This document shows positions 1-8,090 of a DNA stretch of 35,123 nucleotides, piece after piece. The position numbers and the translations under genes are program-made. The DNA is from Candidatus Viridilinea halotolerans. Its GTDB lineage: Bacteria; Chloroflexota; Chloroflexia; Chloroflexales; Chloroflexaceae. The stretch is taken from positions 1 to 35,123 of the forward strand of contig RSAS01000695.1 of the NCBI GenBank assembly GCA_003934145.1, in the 5' to 3' direction. Each line of letters begins with the position of its first letter. Within the stretch, counting starts at the first letter, position 1. The notes under the pieces were generated by a model. It did not search any database. It had not been told where the DNA came from and saw only the letters and a program-made list of their open reading frames with translations.

Positions 1-6
1 TCCCGC

Positions 7-1425
7 TCACCGCTCGCCCGACTCTTCGGCCCAACTATGCAACGAGGGGCGATAGCCCCCTGCGCCGTCGGGGTCGAGGCGCACGTAGGTGAAGCTGGTG
101 GTGTAGTTACGCGGATCGGCCAGTTCGGGCCAGGTGTAGCTACGGTGGGCTTCGTCGCGGAGGTGTTGCGTCCAAGTGCCGGTGTTGAAAAAGTAGCCTT
201 CACGCCCATCGGCGAGGCGCAGCGGGTCGTTGAAGCCGTTGATTGGCGTGTGGGTATGGCCCATGATCACCGTTGTGAGCGAGGGATCAGATTCGAGGAC
301 GGCCCGCGCTGCCATGCGATAGTCATCTTCACGGGGCGCCCCGCCCAACAAGAGATCGTCGCCGCCGGCGCGCAGACTCCCCAGCACCATGGGTTGCGCC
401 TCAGCAGCCTCAGGCTCGTCGAGGCGGAGAGCGTCGCGCGCCCCGGCGAGCACCACCTCAGGGGGCATGTCCATGCCTTCGAGGGCCATTTCGAGCGCTT
501 TACGCCCTTCAGGATCTTGCAGTTGCAGCATAATCGCCCGCGCCAGATCGGGATCGGCAATCTCTTGCGCTAGGGCATCAAGGTTGGGGGCGGCATACTC
601 CTCATCCGTAGCCATTGCACGCCCCAGGATCGGCGGCAGCCCGCTGCTCAGCAAGAAGCGCATCACGAGGCCCAGCGCCTGCGCGGTGAAGATGAAATCG
701 TGGCGCAAACCGAGCTTCACGATGCGCAAAATTGGTTTCACATTATCAATGAACCAGCGTTCACGTTCGAGATCGTTATAGACTTTATCTACAAAAAGCG
801 TACCCCAGCAGCGTTTGAGGCGACGCACGCCAAAGCGATCAAGGCCAAACGGCTGGCTCATGAGGTCGCCAAAACGATTGGCGCGGTCGTGTTCGTGGCC
901 ATGTTCAATAAAGACGCGCCCCTGTGCGCCGCGCCCCAGCGTGTAGCTGTAGGCCACACGGCGCAGATCGCACCATGCCCCGGGCGGGTAGATCGTATCA
1001 AAAATCAAGGCCCAAACCCGCTTCCAGAGCAGGTCAATATCGTGATTGCCCGCAATGATCGTAACGGAATGGTTCTCCATCATAAAGCGGCGCAGCGCCT
1101 GAAAGACCACCGCATGGCCACTGGAGCGACGTGGTTCAAGGCCAACAATAACACGGGTACGCAGCAGCGACTCATCCTCGGTGCTGCCCAAATCGTCTTG
1201 GGGCGAGGCGAGGCCAATCGCGGGGACAGTCTGGCAATATTCCAAAAAATCGCCTGCAATCACCAATTCAACCGGCTCGCGGCTCTGGCCAATCTGATCG
1301 AGAAAGCGCGCAAACGCCTCACCCGAAACAAAATCCTCGAGCGGATCAAGTTGGCCATTGGGCAGCCAACCCGGCCCGAGGTGCATGTCGCTCACCACGT
1401 AGACTACTTTGTCCTTGTTATCCAT
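7..1425 (-). CDS. Metallophosphoesterase (calcineurin-like)
   Basis: A calcineurin-like metallophosphoesterase of about 472 residues. The dinuclear metal-site motifs are all visible: SDMHLG (Asp13, His15), GDFLEY (Asp59), GNHD (Asn127-His128), an EHGHEHD block near residue 175, and GHTHTP near the C-terminal end. The first four blocks resemble LpxH/UDP-diacylglucosamine hydrolase-like enzymes. However, about 200 residues, partly helical and acidic, separate the fourth block from GHTHTP, which is longer than in classic LpxH. The substrate is therefore unknown. I place the start at the ATG whose complement lies at 1423-1425, because an AAGGAA Shine-Dalgarno sits nine bases upstream. A longer frame reaches 1476 but has no such site. 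It has no signal peptide, so it is probably cytoplasmic or peripheral. The fold is secure, the substrate is not. Confidence 0.85.
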   Translation of the reverse strand: MDNKDKVVYVVSDMHLGPGWLPNGQLDPLEDFVSGEAFARFLDQIGQSREPVELVIAGDFLEYCQTVPAIGLASPQDDLGSTEDESLLRTRVIVGLEPRRSSGHAVVFQALRRFMMENHSVTIIAGNHDIDLLWKRVWALIFDTIYPPGAWCDLRRVAYSYTLGRGAQGRVFIEHGHEHDRANRFGDLMSQPFGLDRFGVRRLKRCWGTLFVDKVYNDLERERWFIDNVKPILRIVKLGLRHDFIFTAQALGLVMRFLLSSGLPPILGRAMATDEEYAAPNLDALAQEIADPDLARAIMLQLQDPEGRKALEMALEGMDMPPEVVLAGARDALRLDEPEAAEAQPMVLGSLRAGGDDLLLGGAPREDDYRMAARAVLESDPSLTTVIMGHTHTPINGFNDPLRLADGREGYFFNTGTWTQHLRDEAHRSYTWPELADPRNYTTSFTYVRLDPDGAGGYRPSLHSWAEESGER

Positions 1426-1758
1426 GGGCAAATCTTTCCTTAGGGATGGCTTCAGAAAGGGGACGAAGCGCCACAAGCGGCACCACTCGCCCGTGCGGCA
1501 TGACCTTGAACTGTAAAGTGGTTACGAACCACCCCTAAGCAATCCTCCTGCTGGTTGGGGTTGGGGCATGGCCTCATACGCATTACGTTAAGTTTCTGAC
1601 GGACCTGTTGGCGGGGGTTCGGGCTTGCCCTGAGCCTAGTCGAAGGGGCATGGCCCCCAAAAATTTCCCCCTTCCGGCGGGGTTTAAGAGGCCGCATGCC
1701 CTGTAACTTAATGTACGGGGGGCGGTTCCACCGCCCTCACACCCCACCGGAAAAAGGG
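1426..1758. other. Gene-free spacer with repeat-family B copy
   Basis: This 333-bp spacer lies between two minus-strand genes and has no credible gene. Its right half, about 1602-1701, is a copy of a GC-rich intergenic repeat seen again at 10638-10717. The two share a ggcgggggttcggg block, a ggcatggcc block, a cccttccg-cggggttt block and a gccgca-gccc end. This copy carries about 23 extra bases (around 1624-1646) containing cctgagcctagtcgaagg, a small palindromic motif. The left half shows no clear structure to me. Confidence 0.6.
1602..1701. repeat. Intergenic repeat family B, copy 1
   Basis: About 100 bp with strong similarity to 10638-10717. Compared with that copy it has a short internal insertion containing cctgagcctagtcgaagg. 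The repeat is rich in short inverted segments and does not encode a plausible protein. It lies just after the end of the HtrA gene on the minus strand, so it may also act as a transcription end or mRNA-stability element. That role is inferred. Confidence 0.6.
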
Positions 1759-2943
1759 CTACATATTGGGCGCTCGTTGGCCCAGGGTAACTTCAAGCGG
1801 CTGTTCACTGCCGTCGCGCAGCACAGTGATGGTGACGGTATCGCCGGGGGCGTGGCGCAGGAGGAGTTGGCGCAACGAGGTGTTATAGTCGAGGCGGGTG
1901 CCATTGATGGCCACAATGATGTCGCCATCAAGAATACCAGCGCGTTCGGCAGCGCTTCCTGGCTCAATTGCCGATTGACCGCTGCGCCCACTCTGCACCA
2001 GGGCACCATTCTGCACAGGCAGCCCCAGTTCGGCAGCAAGATTGCCATCAATCGAGAGATAGCGCACGCCCAAGAAGGGGTAGCGCACTTCGCCGTTGGC
2101 GATCAACTGATCGGCCACGTTGCGGAAAATGGTACTGGGCACCGCAAAACCAAGGCCTTCAACCGGAGCGGCGCCGAAGCTCAGGTCAAAATCATTGCGT
2201 ACCACCAGTGTATTGATACCGACCACTTCGCCGCGTAGGTTAATCAACGGGCCACCACTATTGCCACTGTTGATCGCCGCATCGGTCTGGATCAAGCCCT
2301 CCATCGGCCCCACCGAGCGGTTGAGTGCGCTGACCACACCGGCGGTCACGCTGTTGCGAAAGTTACCCAAGGGGCTCCCAATTGCCAGCACCGTCTCACC
2401 GGGCTGCAAGGATGCTGCATCACCGATCACGGCCACGGCGGGCAGTGCGCCACCCACCCGTATGATGGCAATATCATTGAGCGGGTCAGTCCCAATCAAC
2501 TCCGCCTCGCGGCGCGTATTATCGGCAAAGACGACCGCAATATCACGGCTGTCTTCAACCACATGATTGTTGGTAATAATATAGCCCTCATTGCTGATGA
2601 TAACTCCACTGCCGCTGCCACTCCCCTGATTCGAGCGATTAATCACGGTTACGACTGCCGGGCCGACCTGCTGCACCGCTGCGACCGCGCTGACGACTTC
2701 ACCCGTAGGGGGGGTTGGTGTGGGCAAGGTGGCAGCGGGTGTGGCCGGATTTTGCACTTCACTCGCCCCGGCGGGCGTAAGCATACTCGTGAGCCATGGT
2801 TGGGCCGCATTGAGTTGTGCGATCTGGCGTTGCGTAATGTAGTAAGCCGCTGCCCCGCCGGCGGCCCCGCCACCGGCAACACCGATAAAGATGCCTAGCA
2901 ATAATACCATTAGAAGAAGCAAAGGGTTAGGTTTTCGTTCCAT
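1759..2943 (-). CDS. HtrA/DegP-type membrane serine protease with one PDZ domain
   Basis: A 394-residue trypsin-like protease for envelope protein quality control. Residues 8-35 form a single N-terminal membrane helix rich in Gly and Ala. A Pro/Thr/Ala linker (about 57-85) follows, then the protease domain (about 86-275). The triad is visible: His127 in TNNHVVED, Asp157 in DPLNDIAII, and Ser229 in GNSGGPL. One PDZ domain occupies about 288-388, with the GSAAERAGILDGDIIVAING core. One PDZ and an N-terminal anchor match DegS/HtrA-like proteins of Gram-positive and Chloroflexota type rather than two-PDZ DegP. The start at 2943 has a GAGG ten bases upstream. It precedes the phosphoesterase on the same strand, but 333 bp of repeat-containing spacer argue against a tight operon. 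Confidence 0.93.
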   Translation of the reverse strand: MERKPNPLLLLMVLLLGIFIGVAGGGAAGGAAAYYITQRQIAQLNAAQPWLTSMLTPAGASEVQNPATPAATLPTPTPPTGEVVSAVAAVQQVGPAVVTVINRSNQGSGSGSGVIISNEGYIITNNHVVEDSRDIAVVFADNTRREAELIGTDPLNDIAIIRVGGALPAVAVIGDAASLQPGETVLAIGSPLGNFRNSVTAGVVSALNRSVGPMEGLIQTDAAINSGNSGGPLINLRGEVVGINTLVVRNDFDLSFGAAPVEGLGFAVPSTIFRNVADQLIANGEVRYPFLGVRYLSIDGNLAAELGLPVQNGALVQSGRSGQSAIEPGSAAERAGILDGDIIVAINGTRLDYNTSLRQLLLRHAPGDTVTITVLRDGSEQPLEVTLGQRAPNM

Positions 2944-3104
2944 AATGTGGTTACCTCGTGGTTACAAAGGCGAAACAATGCTTAAAGGGGCAAAGACACC
3001 CGTCGTGGTCATGATGCCGCATCAGCCTGAGTAGAGTTTTAAGCGCACGTAAGAAATGGATGAGAGGAATGCACAAGTTAGGACGAACGCGGTTCGCCCA
3101 CCAC

Positions 3105-4040
3105 TCAACCCAAGAGATCCTGCAGCGCCGGACGCAGGGTCGTAAAACGAAACTGATAGCCCAACTCTTGCGCGCGTTTGGGCAAAGCCCGTTGCCCTTT
3201 GATCACCAGGTCGGCCATTTCGCCCAGGGTGAGGCGCAGGCTAAATTCGGGTACCGCCAGCCACGACGGCGAACCCAGCACTTCGCCCAGGATCTTCGAG
3301 AAGTCGCGGTTCATCTCCGGGTTGGGGGCCGTCGCATTGATGGGGCCTGTTACTGCTTCATGATCAAGCGCAAAGCGAAAGAGGCCCGCCTCATCAGTGG
3401 GATGAATCCACGAATAGTATTGCGTACCGGGCATAATCGGCCCACCCGCTCGCATGCGAAAGGGCAGCATCATTTGGCCTAAAGCGCCACCGCTGGCATC
3501 AAGCACAAGGCCGGTGCGGATGTAGACGACACGGAGTCCTAAGGCTTCCGCCGCCGCCGCCTCGCGCTCCCAGTCCACACAGACCCTGGCGAGAAAATCG
3601 TTGCCCGCTGGGGCCGTCTCGTCAAGGATACGCTCGCCTTGGTAGCCATAGAACCCGGCTGATGAGGCATTGATAAGAACCTTTGGACGCTTACTGACAT
3701 CCGCCAGCGCCTGCACTAAGCCGCGCGTACCGATGACCCGGCTAGAGCGGATTTCCTCTTTGTAGCTGGGCGTCCAACGCGGCCCAATGACTCCTTGCGA
3801 AATCGGTGCTCCAGCCAGATTGATGATCGCATCGGCTCCTTCCAGGGCTGCCGCCCACGATCCCGTCTTGTTCGGCTGCCATGCCACGTAGTCAGCGGCA
3901 CCGGGCAAACTCTTGCGCGCCGCTTCAGGGTTGCGCGAAAAGACCACCAACTCATCGCCCCGCTCGCGCAGCGCAGCAAAGAGCTTCCGACCGATCAAAC
4001 CCGTTGCGCCAGTAAGAATGATACGCTGTGTATTGCTCAT
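3105..4040 (-). CDS. TIGR01777-family NAD(P)-dependent epimerase (YfcH-like)
   Basis: A 311-residue extended short-chain dehydrogenase-like protein. The Rossmann dinucleotide motif TGATGLIG is at residues 10-17. The subfamily-typical block YGYQGERILDE...FLARVCVDWEREA follows, with GPxNATAPNP later. The C-terminal ending (RAQELGYQFRFTTLRPALQDLL) matches the DUF1731 tail of the TIGR01777/YfcH group. In many bacteria, members are annotated as epimerases or cell-division-inhibitor-like proteins, and the true substrate is generally unknown. Its length is normal for the family. It is monocistronic by appearance: 161 bp separate it from the next minus-strand gene, and 506 bp of repeat-rich spacer lie upstream. 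Confidence 0.92.
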   Translation of the reverse strand: MSNTQRIILTGATGLIGRKLFAALRERGDELVVFSRNPEAARKSLPGAADYVAWQPNKTGSWAAALEGADAIINLAGAPISQGVIGPRWTPSYKEEIRSSRVIGTRGLVQALADVSKRPKVLINASSAGFYGYQGERILDETAPAGNDFLARVCVDWEREAAAAEALGLRVVYIRTGLVLDASGGALGQMMLPFRMRAGGPIMPGTQYYSWIHPTDEAGLFRFALDHEAVTGPINATAPNPEMNRDFSKILGEVLGSPSWLAVPEFSLRLTLGEMADLVIKGQRALPKRAQELGYQFRFTTLRPALQDLLG

Positions 4041-4145
4041 ACCTTTAGCGTACCCCCGTACATGCTTAGCGTCAAGAGCTACCTACTAAGTTTAGGGCTG
4101 ACGCCCTATGAACCTGCTGGTAAGGCAAGGCATCAAACCCCATTT

Positions 4146-4255
4146 GGGTGTGTCCAAAAGGTGCAGGAAGGGTGCGCGAGGGAACCAGGTTCCCTCGCAT
4201 CCTCCCGCCGTCCGGCGGGGTGTGGGGCGCAGCCCTACAGATTTTGGTCACACCC
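4146..4255 (+). mobile_element. MITE-like element copy 1 (110 bp)
   Basis: A non-coding element with terminal inverted repeats: left end gggtgtgtccaaaa, right end ttttggtcacaccc. Inside is a perfect hairpin (gcgagggaacc / ggttccctcgc around a single a) and a smaller one (cccgccg-tc-cggcggg). It is flanked by accccattt (4137-4145) and actccattt (4256-4264), a 9-bp target duplication with one mismatch. It contains no transposase, so any mobility would have to be supplied in trans. Confidence 0.8.
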
Positions 4256-4277
4256 ACTCCATTTTCTATTGCGAATT

Positions 4278-4387
4278 GGGTGTGTCCAAAAGGTGCAGGA
4301 AGGGTGCGCGAGGGAACCAGGTTCCCTCGCATCCTCCCGCCGTTCGGCGGGGTGTGGGGCGCAGCCCTACAGATTTTGGTCACACCC
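4278..4387 (+). mobile_element. MITE-like element copy 2 (110 bp)
   Basis: Nearly identical to copy 1 over its 110 bp and in the same orientation, 22 bp further on. It is flanked by ttgcgaatt (4269-4277) and ttgcgcatt (4388-4396), a 9-bp duplication with one mismatch. The insertion split the left arm of a hairpin repeat whose tip and right arm remain at 4394-4429. Left-flank bases 4261-4277 complement the right arm, so the original palindrome can be rebuilt. Confidence 0.82.
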
Positions 4388-4393
4388 TTGCGC

Positions 4394-4429
4394 ATTGGCG
4401 GCTTCGCCGCCAATTCGCAATAGAAAAAA
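4394..4429. repeat. Hairpin repeat H1 (tip and right arm; left arm split by an insertion)
   Basis: The intact tip is attggcggc-ttc-gccgccaat (4394-4414). The right arm continues as tcgcaatagaaaa. The matching left arm (ttttctattgcgaatt) now lies at 4261-4277, on the far side of the MITE copy. The same tip, ggcggcttcgccgcc, occurs at three other places in the window. Confidence 0.7.
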
Positions 4430-4437
4430 TAAACCCC

Positions 4438-4466
4438 TTGACATTCACAAACTCTCGTGCTATATT
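4438..4466 (+). promoter_or_regulatory. Sigma-70-type promoter of ssb
   Basis: TTGACA at 4438-4443 and TATATT at 4461-4466, separated by exactly 17 bp. This is a near-consensus housekeeping promoter reading toward ssb, with about 75 bases of leader before the ATG at 4547. It lies immediately after the hairpin/MITE cluster, which should insulate it from the divergent epimerase gene. Confidence 0.8.
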
Positions 4467-4546
4467 GAGAACGCTAGTTCTTTTTCTGGCATTGGATATC
4501 GGAACGTGAAAAGTGAAGCATCATACGTGTAACCAGGAGGCGTTTT

Positions 4547-5071
4547 ATGGCAAAGGATCTCAACAAAGTACAGTTCACCGGCCATCTCGGTGCTGATCCG
4601 GAGATGCGCTACACCCCGCAGGGTAGTGCCGTCACCAACTTTCGCGTGGCCAGCAACCGCGCTTGGAAGGATCGTGATGGGGGGGCGCACGAGGATACCG
4701 AGTGGTTTCGGGTTGTTGCCTGGGAGCGGCTGGGTGAGATTTGCAACCAGTATCTCACCAAGGGTATGCGCGTCTATATTGAGGGACGGCTCCAGACGCG
4801 CCGTTGGATGGATCGCGATAATGTCGAGCGTTTCATGACCGAGGTGGTTGCGCAGGACATGATCATCCTTTCAAGCAAGAATGAGCGTGGCAACCCGCCT
4901 GCGTATGACGCGAGTGAAGCCGAGGCGAGCGACGGGCCAGCGGTGCCGACGCGGCGGGCGGCGTCAAGCAATGGCGGTGCCCGTGAACCCGCCCCAGCGC
5001 GCGTGCCCGCTCACCCTCCTACGCGCAACCAGCCCCAGGAGATCGAGAACGACGACGACATTCCGTTCTAA
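4547..5071 (+). CDS. ssb: Single-stranded DNA-binding protein
   Basis: A 174-residue SSB that coats single-stranded DNA during replication, repair and recombination. The OB-fold occupies about residues 1-112, with the typical start (LNKVQFTGHLGADPEMRYTPQGSAVTNFRVASNR) and the WFRVVAWERLGEICNQYLTKGMRVYIEGRLQTR core. A flexible Pro/Ala-rich linker follows. The protein ends in the conserved acidic tip DDDIPF, the docking site for partner enzymes. An AGGAGG Shine-Dalgarno at 4535-4540 lies six bases before the ATG. It stands alone rather than with rpsF/rpsR, and a near-consensus promoter precedes it. Confidence 0.97.
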   Translation: MAKDLNKVQFTGHLGADPEMRYTPQGSAVTNFRVASNRAWKDRDGGAHEDTEWFRVVAWERLGEICNQYLTKGMRVYIEGRLQTRRWMDRDNVERFMTEVVAQDMIILSSKNERGNPPAYDASEAEASDGPAVPTRRAASSNGGAREPAPARVPAHPPTRNQPQEIENDDDIPF

Positions 5072-5103
5072 TGGCGTAACCATGTTATGCCCCCACCTGG
5101 GGT

Positions 5104-5283
5104 ACAGCTTTATTCTGTTGGGGTGTGACCAAAATGTGTAGCTAGGGTGCGCGAGGGAACCTGGTTCCCTCGCATCCTCCCCCAGTTCGAAGGGGTGTAG
5201 GGCACCGCCCTACAGATTCCAGTCACACCCATTCTGTTGTGGGTTGGCGGCTTCGCCGCCAACCCACAACAGAATAAAGCTGT
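5104..5283. repeat. Hairpin repeat H2 interrupted by MITE copy 3
   Basis: A palindrome with 29-nt arms can be rebuilt when the MITE (5121-5230) and one copy of the 9-bp duplication are removed. The left arm is 5104-5111 plus 5231-5251, the loop is ttc at 5252-5254, and the right arm is 5255-5283. The tip is again ggcggcttcgccgcc. It sits just downstream of ssb, so the original hairpin may have been its terminator. Confidence 0.75.
5121..5230 (+). mobile_element. MITE-like element copy 3 (110 bp)
   Basis: Ends are gggtgtgaccaaaa and ccagtcacaccc, and the central hairpin is as in the other copies. It is flanked by identical 9-bp sequences attctgttg (5112-5120 and 5231-5239), a perfect target duplication. 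It is inserted in the left arm of hairpin repeat H2. The inner sequence differs from copies 1 and 2 at several positions, so it is an older or separately derived insertion. Confidence 0.85.
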
Positions 5284-5310
5284 AAGCGTCTGCCCATACG
5301 AGAAAGCCCT

Positions 5311-6933
5311 ATGCATCCATCCGTGCGTCCGCTCCGTTCATTCGCGTTATTGCTCGTTGTGGCGCTGCTCTTGACCGCTTGTGGCGATCCGCCGCAGGCA
5401 ACGGCACCACCGCCCGCCGCTAGCCCTGTGCCGGTTGCTCAGGTTGAGCAAGAAGAGGAAGAAGGATCTGCCGCGGAAGAGGAGTATACCGAGACGAACG
5501 AAACCTCTTACGCGGCGTGGCTTGAAGCGGCGCATTGCCCCGACGGCTTGCTTGACGATGTAGATCTTGATGAGATTGAAGTTACCTGCGCCTACCTGAA
5601 CGTTCCCGAGGATCGCAGCGATCCCGAAGGGACAACCATTCAGTTAGCCGTGGCGGTCATTTCCAGTCGCAGCGATAGCGCACGCCCCGATCCCATCATC
5701 TACTTGGAGGGCGGCCCCGGTGGAAGTGCCGTGCTTGGCCTTGCCGCTTGGGTAGATAGCCCCCTGCGCGATGAGTATGACCTAATTCTCTTTGATCAAC
5801 GCGGCACCGGCTTCTCGCTACCCAGCCTCAATTGTATCGAGATGGAAGATGCAGAGGATGGCGATGCGAACTACGCAGCGGCGCAGGAGTGTCGTGATCG
5901 CTTGGTAGACGACGAGGGGGTCAATCTAAATGCCTACAGTAGTGCTACCAACGCCGCCGATGTTGCCGATCTGATTGCGCAACTCGACTACGCGGAGGTC
6001 AACCTGCTGGGCATCTCCTACGGTACGCGCCTGGCCCTCGCCGTACTGCGCGACAACGCCACCGGCGTACGCAGCGTTATTCTCGATTCGCCCTACCCGC
6101 CCCAGGTCTATGCCTATAACGAACAGGCGCTCAACGCGGGTTTGGCCATCCAAGCCCTGCTGCGCGGCTGTGCGGCTGATGCGGAGTGCAGCGACACCTT
6201 CCCCGATCTCGAAGAACGCTTCTACGCCTTGGTCGATTTTCTCAACGACGAGCCGGTCACCATTGAAGTTGAAGACCCAGAGACGGGCGAGGTGAGCGAG
6301 GGCGAAGTCAGTGGCGATGATCTGGTCGATGAACTCTCCGGCTGGCTCTACGACACCGATATGATTCGCTACGTGCCACTCATGATCGATGAGTTGGATA
6401 GCGGCGAGACCGCGACGCTTACGTTTCTCTACGAACTTGGGGGCAGCGGATTCAGCCGTCAGGCGCAGGGTGAAGGCGACCTGAGCGATAGCGAAGCCAT
6501 GTTCTACGCGCTGGAGTGCCGTGAAGAGGGCTACGTCAGCTCGCTTGAGCAAGCGGAGGCGCTGGCTATCGCTTTGCCGCCGCAACTAGCCAACGCACTC
6601 CTCGCGAGTAACGAGGATTTCTTCATGCTCTGCGCCATCTGGGACGTAGAAGCGGCCACGGATTACGAGCGCTCGGTGGTCTACAGCGCCGTTCCCACGC
6701 TCGTGCTGGCCGGCGAGTACGACCCGGTCACGCCGCCGAGTTGGGGCGTCCTCGCTTCAGCCGGTCTGCTCAATAGCTACTTCTACGTCCTGCCCGGCGG
6801 CGGCCACGCCGTGACTGACGCCAGCGACTGCATGATGAGCATCACCAAGGAGTTTTTGGACAACCCCGACCAGGAACCTGATGCGAGTTGTGTAGATGAT
6901 CTAGTACCAGATTTCGCTTACGAACTACCGTAA
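5311..6933 (+). CDS. TAP-like alpha/beta-hydrolase lipoprotein (putative exported peptidase)
   Basis: A 540-residue exported alpha/beta-hydrolase. A type II signal peptide with the lipobox LLTAC (Cys24) predicts membrane anchoring, and a Pro- and then Glu-rich linker (26-65) follows. The hydrolase core shows the oxyanion-side EGGPGGS (133-139), DQRGTGFS, and the nucleophile elbow GISYGTR (Ser236). The C-terminal TAP-like region has TLVLAGEYDPVTPP (Asp471) and GGGHAV (His499), completing a Ser-Asp-His triad. This architecture matches tripeptidyl-aminopeptidase/proline-iminopeptidase-like hydrolases, but the substrate cannot be read from the sequence. No strong Shine-Dalgarno precedes the ATG. 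A MITE copy begins three bases after the stop codon. Confidence 0.88.
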   Translation: MHPSVRPLRSFALLLVVALLLTACGDPPQATAPPPAASPVPVAQVEQEEEEGSAAEEEYTETNETSYAAWLEAAHCPDGLLDDVDLDEIEVTCAYLNVPEDRSDPEGTTIQLAVAVISSRSDSARPDPIIYLEGGPGGSAVLGLAAWVDSPLRDEYDLILFDQRGTGFSLPSLNCIEMEDAEDGDANYAAAQECRDRLVDDEGVNLNAYSSATNAADVADLIAQLDYAEVNLLGISYGTRLALAVLRDNATGVRSVILDSPYPPQVYAYNEQALNAGLAIQALLRGCAADAECSDTFPDLEERFYALVDFLNDEPVTIEVEDPETGEVSEGEVSGDDLVDELSGWLYDTDMIRYVPLMIDELDSGETATLTFLYELGGSGFSRQAQGEGDLSDSEAMFYALECREEGYVSSLEQAEALAIALPPQLANALLASNEDFFMLCAIWDVEAATDYERSVVYSAVPTLVLAGEYDPVTPPSWGVLASAGLLNSYFYVLPGGGHAVTDASDCMMSITKEFLDNPDQEPDASCVDDLVPDFAYELP

Positions 6934-6936
6934 AAA

Positions 6937-7044
6937 GGGTGTGACTGAAATCTGTGGGGCTGCGCCCCACACCCCGCCGGATGGCGGAAGGGTGCGCGGG
7001 AACCAGGTTCCCGCGCACCCTTCCGCCAAGTCTTGGTCACACCC
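6937..7044 (-). mobile_element. MITE-like element copy 4 (108 bp, inverted)
   Basis: Same family as copies 1-3 but in the opposite orientation: ends gggtgtgactgaaatc and tcttggtcacaccc, with central gtgcgcgggaacc-a-ggttcccgcgcac. The flanks (ccgtaaaaa and aaataaaag) do not form a clear target duplication, so it may be older. It fills the gap between two convergent genes and its strong hairpin could serve as a bidirectional terminator. Confidence 0.75.
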
Positions 7045-7068
7045 AAATAAAAGGGGCTTGCCCCAAAG

Positions 7069-8001
7069 CTACACATACACCGGCGTACACCACTGCCGAT
7101 AGGAGGGAATGCGCCCACGCACCAACTCGGCATAGAGGCGCACGAGTGTACCTGCGACGGGGCCGACTTCGCCGTTGCCAATCTTACGGCGGTCAATCTC
7201 GATGATCGGCTTAATCTCAGCACCCGTGCCGCAGAAAAAAGCTTCATCGGCAACATAGAGCTCAGTGCGATCAATCGCCGCTTCGCGCACATGCAGGCCC
7301 AAGCGCTCACGGGCGAGATCGATTACCAGTTGGCGCGTAATGCCCTCGAGAATGTCGTTGCTCACCGTGGGCGTAATCAGCGTCCCATCGCGCACAATGA
7401 AAATATTGGCCGCGCTCGCCTCGGCCACTTGCCCGTCGCCCCCCAACACAATCGCCTCGTCGTAACCGTTGAGTAGCGCTTCCGTCTTGGCGAGCGCTGA
7501 ATTGATGTAGGCCCCACACGCCTTCGCGCGCGACGGAATAATGTTGTCGTCAATGCGCCGCCATGAAGAGACACAGGCGCGAATGGCGCTACCAGCAATA
7601 TACTGGCCAAAACCAACCGCAAAGAGGGTGAATGAGTCGGTGAGATCATTCATGCGCACCGCAATCGCCGGGTCACTCTTGTAGACCAAAGGGCGAATGT
7701 AGACATCCTCGCGAAACGCTTCGCGGCGCAGCAGATCGAGCGTGATGGCGCAGAGCTCGTCTACGCTGTAGGGCAGCTCCATGAAGAGGATGCGGCACGA
7801 ACGGTGCAAGCGCTCCATGTGTGCCCGCAGGTGAAAGATGAACAACTGCTCCTCTTCCGACACCCAGTAGCCGCGAATCCCCTCGAAACAGCCGGTGCCA
7901 TAGTTGAGCGCATTGGTCATCACGCTCACTTGAGCCTGCTCAATCGGCACAATGGCCCCGTTGAAAAAGGCGTACTTGTTGTTGGGCATAGGCATAGGCA
8001 T
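7069..8001 (-). CDS. ilvE: Branched-chain amino acid aminotransferase
   Basis: A 310-residue fold-type IV PLP enzyme that interconverts valine, leucine and isoleucine with their 2-keto acids. Family marks: FFNGAIVP and the ALNYGTGCFEGIRGYW block at the N-terminus; the PLP-lysine context PSRAKACGAYINS (Lys160); EASAANIF (Glu194); and SNDILEGITRQLVIDLA. D-amino-acid transaminase and aminodeoxychorismate lyase share the fold, but the NYGTGCFEGIRGY block and the length favour IlvE. The start region is a 6-nt repeat giving MPMPMP with three in-frame ATGs. The first is chosen because an AAAGGAG lies 13 bases upstream of it and further from the others. A MITE copy lies downstream. Confidence 0.93.
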   Translation of the reverse strand: MPMPMPNNKYAFFNGAIVPIEQAQVSVMTNALNYGTGCFEGIRGYWVSEEEQLFIFHLRAHMERLHRSCRILFMELPYSVDELCAITLDLLRREAFREDVYIRPLVYKSDPAIAVRMNDLTDSFTLFAVGFGQYIAGSAIRACVSSWRRIDDNIIPSRAKACGAYINSALAKTEALLNGYDEAIVLGGDGQVAEASAANIFIVRDGTLITPTVSNDILEGITRQLVIDLARERLGLHVREAAIDRTELYVADEAFFCGTGAEIKPIIEIDRRKIGNGEVGPVAGTLVRLYAELVRGRIPSYRQWCTPVYV

Positions 8002-8090
8002 AGTGGTTGGTCTACTCCTTTGAGCATTCTCGTCGAGTCTCTACTCTACCACTTTTTCCTTGTGCGGTGGCGGCGGTGCTACCACTGCGT

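Noticed and set aside
700-1443. 247-codon plus-strand frame
   Set aside because: Antisense to the metallophosphoesterase, whose metal motifs make the minus strand the coding strand.
4146-4387. CRISPR-like direct repeat
   Set aside because: Only two units of 110 bp with inverted ends and target duplications; the 22-bp gap is the remains of a hairpin arm, not a spacer.
4072-4532. Overlapping frames on both strands with duplicated peptide blocks
   Set aside because: They are translations of the two MITE copies. The protein repeat simply reflects the DNA repeat, and no start site supports them.
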